From the NCBI GenBank assembly GCA_030428615.1, contig JAUIDN010000005.1, forward strand, positions 90,916 through 154,915: 64,000 bases of DNA, written 5' to 3'. Position 1 is the first letter of the stretch. Each line of letters begins with the position of its first letter. A model generated the notes under the pieces. It did not search any database. It was not told the origin of the DNA and worked only from the letters and a program-made list of their open reading frames with translations. A program made the translations under genes and the position numbers. This document shows, piece after piece, positions 18,649 through 27,706 of the stretch. This DNA is from Alphaproteobacteria bacterium (GTDB lineage: Bacteria > Pseudomonadota > Alphaproteobacteria > Sphingomonadales > Emcibacteraceae).

Positions 18649-21114
18649 ATGTTATTAAACCATGTAAGTATGTCTTTTCGAAGTATCATCAAAAACAAGC
18701 TTTACAGTGTTATAAATATCGCAGGGCTGGCAGTGGGACTGGCAGTGTCGATCCTTATCATCCTGTTTGTAAGCCATGAGACCTCTTTTGACAGCACCGT
18801 CGCTGATCATGACCGTGTATATCGGCTCAATTGGGAAAGTAAATCATCTGGCTCTCGATTTGCGACATTTTTTAACCCATTATCACCCGTCATTGCCGAT
18901 GCCTTTCCCAATGACGTCGAAATGGTAACGCGCATAACGTTATCCGAAAGATTATTGAATATCGGTGAAAATAAACAATACCAAACCATCAGTTTTGTCG
19001 ATCCAAATTTTTTCAGCATGTTTCCTTACGAATTTTACGCCGGTGACCCAGCAACAGCATTAAGCAACTTAAATGGCGCTATCATAACACAAGCGGCAGC
19101 AGATGTTCTTTTCCCGGACGAGCTAGCAATTGGAAAAACAATCACACTGGATGGTCAACATGATTTTCAGATAACAGCAATTATCAGCAACAATAAAAGC
19201 AATAGCCACCAGATATCCAACATATTTGTAAATATGGAAATGTTACCAACAGTGTGGAATGATCCTGACATATGGCAGCGAAATTTTTCTGATCAGCTTT
19301 ATCATTATATAAAACTAGCCCCAAATGTTTCAGCTGATGTCTTTGCTGCAAACGCACATACTTATATAAGTGAAAATATCAATCAGGAATTTGGAGAAAG
19401 TATAAGTTTTATTGCTCAGCCATTAAGCGACATTCATTTTACAACAGAATTACAAAATGAAATGTCCGTAAGAGACACTGTGACCGGATTATCAAAGCCC
19501 GCCCGTCAACGGTCCGATATAAACATATTCGGTTTTGTCGCCATCCTGACATTGGTTATCGCGACATTCAATTTTATTAACATGCAAATTGCACAAAGCA
19601 GTAACCGTATTAAAGAAGTTGGGGTCAGAAAGGTCCTTGGCGCCAACCGTTCGCAGATAGCGGCGCAATTTATCATCGAATCCACCGTAATGTCGATAAT
19701 CGCACTCATCGCGTCGCTTGTGATAGTCGAAATGTTTGCACCTTTTTTTGGAACCATGCTTGGTGTACCGCTCGTTGCTGACCAAATCTATAGTTTGGGT
19801 TTTATTTCAGGTTTGCTGCTTGTTTCAATACTCGTCGGCATACTTTCCGGTCTGTACCCGGCACTTTTTGTATCGGGAATTCTTCCTGCCAAGGCGATCC
19901 GCAGCCGGGTATTCGAAGGGGTCGGGTCGGCCAAGCTTAGAGCAGGGTTGGTCATATTGCAGTTTTCAATCGCAATCGGTCTATTATCCGCGACCGGAAT
20001 TGTAAACAGGCAAATTGATTTTGCCCTGAACAAACCATTGGGATATGAACCTGAGAACGTCATTACAGTACGCCTGAACAATGACGAGGCACGTGATGCA
20101 TATAATATTATGCATGACCAGCTACTTGCCAATCCGGAAATTACGGCCGTTTCAAGAGGATCAGTTATTCCCACCCGTGATCTTTCCGATGGCAGCACTT
20201 ATTTGAAAGAAGATGAAGGCCCCGATTTTAAAATCAACACAAGACGTGTTGGTGTGTCCGATGGTTATTTCGATTCACTTGGGATGCAATTTGCAGCAGG
20301 AAGAGCATTAAGCGAAGACTTTTTGGGGGATGTATTACCCAGTATAAGCCCGGATAACGCAACCGTTTCCGGCGGAATAGTTTTAAATGAAACGGCTGCG
20401 AAACAAGCGGGATGGACCAATGCAAACGATGCCTTGGGACAACAAATATACAGTGTTTTTTCCTTCGGTGGCACCGACTATAGAATGAATTTAAATATTG
20501 TTGGTGTTGTTGAGGATGCACATTATAGTTCAGTGCGATCTGAACCCGCGTCCCTTTCATTTTTAATGACAGGAGGCGGCAATAATATGGTCATCAAAGC
20601 CAGTGACGGCAATTTGGATAAAGCAACCCAACTGGTCGACCAGGTCTGGCAGCAACATGTGCCTTCCTACCCTATTCGCAGAACCTTTCTGGAGGAAGAC
20701 TACGCCTCATTTTACGCAGTGGAAGGTCGCGTTTTCAGGATGTTTATCGGCTTTGCCGGACTGGCGGCGATGATCGCCTGTATTGGTCTTTATGGTCTTG
20801 CAAGCTTTATTGCGGATCGCCGGACAAAGGAAATCGGCATTCGCAAGGTGCTCGGCGCATCCGTTCTTGACATTGTCATGATGCTTTCCTGGGAACTTTC
20901 CAAACTTGTGATAATCGCAAACATAATCGCCTGGCCTGCGGCCTGGATACTCATGAACGACTGGTTAACAGGCTTCAGTTACCGTATTGAAATGACAATA
21001 ATGCCGTACCTTCTGGCGGGCGTCGTGGCATTCATTCTGGCATACGCTACAACGTCAATCAGGGCCTGGGCTGCGGCGCGGATAAATCCGATATATTCGC
21101 TTAAAAATGAATAA
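18649..21114 (+). CDS. MacB/FtsX-like ABC permease, array member 4 (divergent)
   Basis: NKLYSVINIAGLAVGLAVSILI; IKEVGVRKVLGANRSQIAAQFIIES; TKEIGIRKVLGASVLDIVMMLSWELSKLV; C-term NPIYSLKNE. Confidence 0.92.
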   Translation: MLLNHVSMSFRSIIKNKLYSVINIAGLAVGLAVSILIILFVSHETSFDSTVADHDRVYRLNWESKSSGSRFATFFNPLSPVIADAFPNDVEMVTRITLSERLLNIGENKQYQTISFVDPNFFSMFPYEFYAGDPATALSNLNGAIITQAAADVLFPDELAIGKTITLDGQHDFQITAIISNNKSNSHQISNIFVNMEMLPTVWNDPDIWQRNFSDQLYHYIKLAPNVSADVFAANAHTYISENINQEFGESISFIAQPLSDIHFTTELQNEMSVRDTVTGLSKPARQRSDINIFGFVAILTLVIATFNFINMQIAQSSNRIKEVGVRKVLGANRSQIAAQFIIESTVMSIIALIASLVIVEMFAPFFGTMLGVPLVADQIYSLGFISGLLLVSILVGILSGLYPALFVSGILPAKAIRSRVFEGVGSAKLRAGLVILQFSIAIGLLSATGIVNRQIDFALNKPLGYEPENVITVRLNNDEARDAYNIMHDQLLANPEITAVSRGSVIPTRDLSDGSTYLKEDEGPDFKINTRRVGVSDGYFDSLGMQFAAGRALSEDFLGDVLPSISPDNATVSGGIVLNETAAKQAGWTNANDALGQQIYSVFSFGGTDYRMNLNIVGVVEDAHYSSVRSEPASLSFLMTGGGNNMVIKASDGNLDKATQLVDQVWQQHVPSYPIRRTFLEEDYASFYAVEGRVFRMFIGFAGLAAMIACIGLYGLASFIADRRTKEIGIRKVLGASVLDIVMMLSWELSKLVIIANIIAWPAAWILMNDWLTGFSYRIEMTIMPYLLAGVVAFILAYATTSIRAWAAARINPIYSLKNE

Positions 21115-21135
21115 AAATAAGAAAAGAGAAATAAT

Positions 21136-23562
21136 ATGTTCAGGAATTACGTAAAAATAGCTATTCGAAGCATCCTTAAAAACAAGCTCTACGCGGTGAT
21201 CAATATATTGGGCCTTGCTATGGGGCTAGCGATATATCTGTTTGGCGGTCTTTTATCCGAATATGAATATACCCATGATGCCTTTTTTGACAATTCAGAC
21301 CGCACTTACACAATCCGCGGTGCCGTCAACGCGAGTGCAAATATGAGCATTGGGCAAGTCGACGGTGTTCAAAGCGCCGTCGGAGTGCTTATAAAAACGG
21401 AATTGAGTGAGGTAGAGGCCGTTGCCAGAACGAAATTACGTGAATTTCTGGTCAGTATCGGTGAAGATAATTACTATCAAAATATTCGTTTTGCAGATCC
21501 CGAGCTGTTGGAAATATTTAATTTTGAATTTATTGAGGGCAACAAGTCCGCGTTGGAAAGTTCAACAGGAATCATTATCACCGAATCTTCAGCGGAAAAA
21601 TATTTTGGTGACGAAAACCCAATCGGCAAAACACTCACCCTTGATCATGAACATGATCTGACTGTCACTGCCCTTATTCGTGATGTGCCCGCAAATTCAC
21701 ATTTTAATTCGCAAATTGTGATGAGCCGACCACTTGAAATTCTCGCCCCGATGAACGCGATGGAACGCATTACAGGGTTCGTGCCAGATACCAACTGGAC
21801 CAGCACCTCAATGGGTGATCTCACTTATGTCCTGCTTCCACCTAATCTTGATCAGGAATGGTTGCAGACGCAGATGGACGGCATATTTGAGCGCCATACG
21901 CCTGAAGATCAGCGAAATTTTCTGGACGGCTTTATTGTTCGGCCAATGACAGACGCCAATACCGCCATTTGGGACATGCTGGGTATCCCCGTGATTACGG
22001 TTGTTGAGGTTCTGGGTTTTATGGTGCTTGTCATTGCCTGCGTCAATTACACAAACCTTGCTACCGCACAATCCATGGGCCGTGCGCGTGAAGTGGGCCT
22101 TCGTAAAACATTGGGAGCCGGACGCGCTCAACTACTGACACAATTTATTGTGGAAAGCATGACGATCACAATGGTTGCCATGATCATTGCCCTTGCCGCT
22201 CTTGAAGCCATAATCCCTTTATTTAATTCTGCCACCGGGAAAATTCTTTCCGTCAACTATTTGCAGACGCTACCTTGGCTGATGATGACAACCATTACTG
22301 TCGGGGTGTTGGCAGGAGCATATCCCGCCTACCTGATCACAAAAACAAACCCAATCGAAGCGCTACGGGACTCCGCGCGTAAAGGGCGGGGCGCGAGCTG
22401 GATTCGCGGTGCCATGATTGGTCTTCAATTCACAATATCCGTTGGAATTCTGGCGTCCGTTCTGGTGGTATATGCCCAAAACCAACAGGTCGAGGAAAGC
22501 AGTAAAATTTTCCCGAAAGATCAGATTTATACGCTCGACCGTATTAATGTCGATCAGATGACTGATCGGCACGAAGTCCTTCGAAATGAAATGGTGAATG
22601 TGCCTTATGTGGAAAATTTCACACTTTCTTCGCAAGTGCCTTACGAACAGAACAACACGACCATAAGGGCTTCAAAGGTACTTAATGATTTCAGCGCTGC
22701 GGTAAATTTCAATCAGTTGAATATAGATGATCAATTCATAGACACCTATGATATTCCGATAATCGCCGGACGAAATATTTCACGCGATATTGCCATGGAC
22801 ACCCACATCAGGGAACGGGGTGGCGTAAACGTTCTGCTTAATGAAGCTGCGGTAAGAGAACTCGGTTTCCCATCCCCTGAAGATGCCATCGGCGAGGTTT
22901 TTTACGAAGATGAGGGAGACCGCGGCATCACAACGTATACCATTGTTGGGGTTACGGCCGACCGCAATATTCTGGGGCTTTTTAACAGTATCAAGCCATT
23001 CTTCTTTTTTATGCGGGATGCCTCCTATCGTTTAGCCTCAATCAAGATTTCCGCCAATGCGCCCGTAAGCGTTGTACGCGACATCGAAGAAGTGTGGCAG
23101 GAAGTTTATCCCGATTACCCCATGCAGGGTAAGTTCCTGGATGAAACATTCCAAATGGTCTACATGATTTTCGATATGGCGACAAAGTCGCTGGCCGCGT
23201 TCGCCCTGTTTGCATTGTTCCTCGCTGCCATCGGCTTATTCGGATTGGCCGCCTACATGGCCGAGCAAAAAACCAAGGAAATCGGCATTCGCAAGGTCCT
23301 CGGTGCCAGCAATAATCAGATCATACAGCTTCTGATCTGGCAGTTTTCCAAACCGGTAATCTGGGCCACTCCCCTGGCGCTGGCGCTCGCTTATTTTGCT
23401 TCGAACGCATATCTTGAATTTTTTGCGGAACGGATCAGTCTTCCTTATGGGATGCTGATTGGCGCAGGACTTGGCGGACTGTTGCTTTCTTGGGCCACCG
23501 TCGCCACGCACGCTTTTAATATTGCCAAAACAAATCCGGTGAATGCATTGCATTACGAATAG
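21136..23562 (+). CDS. MacB/FtsX-like ABC permease, array member 5
   Basis: NKLYAVINILGLAMGLAIYLFGG; AREVGLRKTLGAGRAQLLTQF; TKEIGIRKVLGASNNQIIQLLIWQFSKPV; NPVNALHYE. Confidence 0.92.
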   Translation: MFRNYVKIAIRSILKNKLYAVINILGLAMGLAIYLFGGLLSEYEYTHDAFFDNSDRTYTIRGAVNASANMSIGQVDGVQSAVGVLIKTELSEVEAVARTKLREFLVSIGEDNYYQNIRFADPELLEIFNFEFIEGNKSALESSTGIIITESSAEKYFGDENPIGKTLTLDHEHDLTVTALIRDVPANSHFNSQIVMSRPLEILAPMNAMERITGFVPDTNWTSTSMGDLTYVLLPPNLDQEWLQTQMDGIFERHTPEDQRNFLDGFIVRPMTDANTAIWDMLGIPVITVVEVLGFMVLVIACVNYTNLATAQSMGRAREVGLRKTLGAGRAQLLTQFIVESMTITMVAMIIALAALEAIIPLFNSATGKILSVNYLQTLPWLMMTTITVGVLAGAYPAYLITKTNPIEALRDSARKGRGASWIRGAMIGLQFTISVGILASVLVVYAQNQQVEESSKIFPKDQIYTLDRINVDQMTDRHEVLRNEMVNVPYVENFTLSSQVPYEQNNTTIRASKVLNDFSAAVNFNQLNIDDQFIDTYDIPIIAGRNISRDIAMDTHIRERGGVNVLLNEAAVRELGFPSPEDAIGEVFYEDEGDRGITTYTIVGVTADRNILGLFNSIKPFFFFMRDASYRLASIKISANAPVSVVRDIEEVWQEVYPDYPMQGKFLDETFQMVYMIFDMATKSLAAFALFALFLAAIGLFGLAAYMAEQKTKEIGIRKVLGASNNQIIQLLIWQFSKPVIWATPLALALAYFASNAYLEFFAERISLPYGMLIGAGLGGLLLSWATVATHAFNIAKTNPVNALHYE

Positions 23563-23575
23563 GAAAAGGGGAAGA

Positions 23576-26002
23576 ATGCTCGGAAATTATGTAACAACCG
23601 CCATTCGAAACATAACCAGAAATAAGCTTTACGCGGTGATCAATATAATTGGTCTTGCTCTGGGGCTTACCGTTTATATTTTTAGCGGACTTCTTTCAGA
23701 GTATGAATATACTCATGATAGCTTTTATGAAAATTCGGAGCGGCTCTATACGGTAGGGATATCGTTTAAGCCGGAATTCAATGCAGGCATCGATGAAATG
23801 AATGCCATTCCACTGCCGATACTGCCATTTATTAGAGCGGAATTACCGGAAATTGAGAGTTCCGCCAGAACCTTTGTCACAGAACTCCTATTTTCCGTAG
23901 GTGAAGACAATTATTATCAAAAACTGCGTTTCGCCGATCCCGAACTCCTGACGATCTTTGATTTTGACTATATCGTGGGTGACAGCACCGCATTATCTAA
24001 CCCGACAGGGATGGTGATAACTGAAAGCGCCGCAAATAAATATTTCGGCGATGATAACCCAATTGGACGAACCATAACACTGGATCATCAACATGACCTC
24101 ACCGTCACAGCGGTCATCAGGGATCTGCCAGCGAACACTCACTTCAATTCTTATTTCATCGAAGATGTGCCGCTCGAAATAATCATCTCAATGGATGCAA
24201 TGGAACGCCTCACCGACCATCAGCCCGACACATACTGGGACGAAATGCATCCTACCAATTTAACATACATCTTATTGCCCGAAAATCTTGATCAGAAATG
24301 GCTTGAGGAGCGATTGGACGGTATTTACGCCCGACATTTCAACGCGGAACATAAACAATTCATCTCGGGCATTTTCGCTCAGCCAATAAAAGAAGCAAAC
24401 TTGTCCCATTGGAGATTAATTGGACTGCCAATACTTGGAACCGTTAAAACACTGGGACTTTTGGTGCTTATCATTGCCTGTGTCAATTACACGAACCTTG
24501 CGACCGCGCAATCCATGAAACGCACACAGGAAGTGGGCCTGCGAAAAACACTTGGCGCGGGACCCGCACAACTTTTAATTCAGTTCACGGTTGAGAGCGT
24601 CACAACCGCGATATTAGCAATGCTGCTCGCAATAAGTTTTCTTGAATTTATCATTCCTGTTTTTAACCTGGCGACGGGGAAAGTTTTGGCATTAAATTAT
24701 ATGGCCGCTTTGCCGTGGCTCTTGGCGACAACAATGGTTGTCGGCATATTATCCGGCTGCTATCCTGCCTACCTTATTATGAAAACCAACCCCATTGAAT
24801 CGTTGCGCGATTCAGGTACAAAAGGGCCTTCTTCCGCGAGAATAAGAAGCATTATGGTCGGCGTTCAATTTACAATTTCGGTATTTATGCTTGCCCTGGT
24901 GCTTGTGGTTATTTCACAAAATAAAAGAGTAGAAGAAAGCAGTCACATATTCCCTAAAACTCAAATCTATACGCTTGAAGGATTTGATATTGAACAGATT
25001 GCCGAAAAACAGGAAATACTCCGAAATGAAATAAGCTCAATAGAAGGCGTTGAGAATTTCAGTCTTTCCTCTCAGGTGCCCTACGAAGGAACACATTATT
25101 TATTTCCGGCATCGACCATTGTAAATGATTTCTCAAACGCATTTAACATTGATCAATTGATCATAGATCACAATTTTCTCGATACTTATAATATCCCCCT
25201 GATTACCGGCAGAACGCTATCAAAGACAAACCCGTCAGACTCCAAGACGAGTGAAAGTCATAATTTTAACGTCCTTGTAAATGAGCTGGCGGTAAAAAAT
25301 CTAAATTTCAGCAGCGCGGAAGATGCCATCGGCAAGGAATTTTATCGTGAAATGGGGAACAATATAATAAACACATATACTATCGTCGGTGTGGTAAAGA
25401 ACCGAAATATTCTTGGTCTCCATAATAAAATTAACCCCTTCGTCATGCTTATCCAGCCGGACGGATATAGGGAAGCGTCAATAAAATTATCGGTAACGGC
25501 AGGGCCTCAAATTATCAAATCCATAGAAGCGGCCTGGAAGCGTGTTATACCCGATTACCCGTTTCGGGGACGTTATCTTAATGAAATATTTCGCGATCTT
25601 TACGGCATTTTGGAACTGGCATCCAAATCGCTTGCCGCTTTTGCACTTTTTGCATTCTTACTCGCACTGATAGGACTTTTTGGCCTATCAGCGTTTATGG
25701 CAGAACAGCGGACAAAAGAAATTGGTATCCGCAAAGTCCACGGCGCCAGCCAGTCGCAGATCATCAACCTTCTGATCTGGCAATTTTCAAAGCCGGTGGT
25801 TTGGGCAATACCATTTGCGCTCGCTTTGTCCTATCTGGGATCCGATTTATATCTTGAATTTTTTGATGATCGCATTGAACTGCCGTATGGGGCTCTCCTG
25901 CTGGCTGGACTAATCGGGCTTATGCTCTCGTGGTTTACGGTCGCCACCCACGCCTATAACGTCGCCAAAACAAATCCGGTTAATGCATTGCATTACGAAT
26001 AG
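23576..26002 (+). CDS. MacB/FtsX-like ABC permease, array member 6
   Basis: Paralogue of member 5; start placed at the internal ATG 23576 (MLGNYVTTAIRN) rather than the ORF-track start 23543, which overlaps the previous gene. Confidence 0.91.
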   Translation: MLGNYVTTAIRNITRNKLYAVINIIGLALGLTVYIFSGLLSEYEYTHDSFYENSERLYTVGISFKPEFNAGIDEMNAIPLPILPFIRAELPEIESSARTFVTELLFSVGEDNYYQKLRFADPELLTIFDFDYIVGDSTALSNPTGMVITESAANKYFGDDNPIGRTITLDHQHDLTVTAVIRDLPANTHFNSYFIEDVPLEIIISMDAMERLTDHQPDTYWDEMHPTNLTYILLPENLDQKWLEERLDGIYARHFNAEHKQFISGIFAQPIKEANLSHWRLIGLPILGTVKTLGLLVLIIACVNYTNLATAQSMKRTQEVGLRKTLGAGPAQLLIQFTVESVTTAILAMLLAISFLEFIIPVFNLATGKVLALNYMAALPWLLATTMVVGILSGCYPAYLIMKTNPIESLRDSGTKGPSSARIRSIMVGVQFTISVFMLALVLVVISQNKRVEESSHIFPKTQIYTLEGFDIEQIAEKQEILRNEISSIEGVENFSLSSQVPYEGTHYLFPASTIVNDFSNAFNIDQLIIDHNFLDTYNIPLITGRTLSKTNPSDSKTSESHNFNVLVNELAVKNLNFSSAEDAIGKEFYREMGNNIINTYTIVGVVKNRNILGLHNKINPFVMLIQPDGYREASIKLSVTAGPQIIKSIEAAWKRVIPDYPFRGRYLNEIFRDLYGILELASKSLAAFALFAFLLALIGLFGLSAFMAEQRTKEIGIRKVHGASQSQIINLLIWQFSKPVVWAIPFALALSYLGSDLYLEFFDDRIELPYGALLLAGLIGLMLSWFTVATHAYNVAKTNPVNALHYE

Positions 26003-26040
26003 GAATAGTTGATAAATAAGCATAATCAGAACGGGGAGTT

Positions 26041-27669
26041 ATGCTTATGAAACAAGCAGTTTTTTATTTATTTATTTTGATGCTATGCGTCATAAACCCT
26101 TCTTATTCCCAAGACCGGGAATTTGCCGGGTATGTCAGCTCAGCATCACCAGAAGCCACCAATGTTGGCGTCGAGATTCTTGAAAAAGGGGGGAACGCCT
26201 ATGATGCGGCAATTGCCGTTTCTCTGGCTCTTGGTGCAAGCGAACCCGCTGGATCCGGCGTATTCGGGCAAACCGTAATGCTGGTACAGCCGAAGGATGG
26301 CGAACCATTTGTTATTCATGGAACCACCCTATCCCCGGCGAATATTCCCGACACTGTCACAAGGGATCAATTGGTTGGCGGCAGAACGGCATCAACCATT
26401 CCGTCAAATTTAAAGGTCCTGTCATTCACCCATAAAAATTATGGCAGTGGCAATTTTAGCTGGGAGGAACTTGTAAATCCGACGGTTGAGCTTTACAGAA
26501 ACGGTTTTGTCGTCGGCCCTTTCAGATACCGGGCCTTTAGTCATTATGGCATGGGATTAAAAGAACAGAAGGAAGCCGCGGAAATATTTCTAAAGCCTGA
26601 TGGGTCCGCCTATCAAATTGGTGAGATCTTCCGCCAACCCAAAATGGCCGACACCCTTTCCCGAATTGCTAGGCTGGGCGCAGATGAATTTTATAAAGGC
26701 GATATTGCAAAAAAAATTGCTGCTGATATGGCCGAAAACGGCGGGTGGATAACCTATGAAGATCTTGCCACCTTCCCGGATCCGAAAATTGTTCCGGCGC
26801 TTAAATCCACCTACCGGGGGTATGATGTCATCTCCCTGCCACCGCCATTTGGTGGCTGGATCATGCTTCAGATATTAAACATACTTGAAACATCATCGCC
26901 AACAGCAATAAACAGTGATAACGCGCAGAGAAAGATCGCTTTGCTCAACGCTATGCGCCTTGGCCATGGCACAAGAGCACATGACCCGGTGCCAAGTTTC
27001 TATGACTATGATGACGACATCAGCATAAAGCTTTCAAAAGAAGAAGCGGCGCGAATGTATGAACAGTATAAAAAACAGGCCGGTGGTGAAACCACTCATT
27101 TTTCTGTGGTTGACGGAGAAGGCAACGCCATCGCCATCACTCAAAGTATCGATAATTATTTTGGTGGCTTGACGGTGCATCCTGAACTTGGCTTTTTATA
27201 CAACAATTACATGCAGTCTTTCAGGCTTAAGGATGACGGGTCACCGTATGTCCTTAAAGAAAATGAAATGCCGCTTAGTTCCATGACAGGAACGATTGTG
27301 AAAAAAGACGGCGAGCCGGTAATGGTTCTTGGAAGTCCCGCGAGCGCCCGTATTATTTCCGCTGTTGCGCAGGTAGCAAGCTATTGGATTGATGTGGATA
27401 AGGATGTCAAAAAAGCTGTGGACGCCTACAGGGTACATGTTGTGCCTGAGGACCGTGCCTATATCGAAGGTCCGAACATCTCCAATGATCTCTTGAAGGG
27501 GATCGCCGAGTATGGTTATAGTATCCGGCGACCGGCTTACGGTGTATCGGACAGCCAATATGACCCTTATTTCGGCGGCGTTCATGCGCTGGCCAAAGAA
27601 GGTGGACACTGGACCGGCGCCGCCGACCCAAGACGAGATGGCCTTGCGAAGGCAGCTTGGAAAAAATAA
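26041..27669 (+). CDS. Gamma-glutamyltransferase family (Ntn-hydrolase) exported protein
   Basis: Signal peptide; EILEKGGNAYDAAIAVSLALGASEPAGSG; catalytic-site-like GGETTHFSVVDGEGNAIAITQSI; PLSSMTGTIV, GSPASARI. Confidence 0.85.
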   Translation: MLMKQAVFYLFILMLCVINPSYSQDREFAGYVSSASPEATNVGVEILEKGGNAYDAAIAVSLALGASEPAGSGVFGQTVMLVQPKDGEPFVIHGTTLSPANIPDTVTRDQLVGGRTASTIPSNLKVLSFTHKNYGSGNFSWEELVNPTVELYRNGFVVGPFRYRAFSHYGMGLKEQKEAAEIFLKPDGSAYQIGEIFRQPKMADTLSRIARLGADEFYKGDIAKKIAADMAENGGWITYEDLATFPDPKIVPALKSTYRGYDVISLPPPFGGWIMLQILNILETSSPTAINSDNAQRKIALLNAMRLGHGTRAHDPVPSFYDYDDDISIKLSKEEAARMYEQYKKQAGGETTHFSVVDGEGNAIAITQSIDNYFGGLTVHPELGFLYNNYMQSFRLKDDGSPYVLKENEMPLSSMTGTIVKKDGEPVMVLGSPASARIISAVAQVASYWIDVDKDVKKAVDAYRVHVVPEDRAYIEGPNISNDLLKGIAEYGYSIRRPAYGVSDSQYDPYFGGVHALAKEGGHWTGAADPRRDGLAKAAWKK

Positions 27670-27706
27670 TTAATATGAATAGTTTAGACCAATTGGACAA
27701 TTTAGA

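Noticed and set aside
27241-27700. Antisense ORFs at the 3' end of the GGT gene
   Set aside because: Overlap the conserved C-terminal GGT coding sequence; no domain signature
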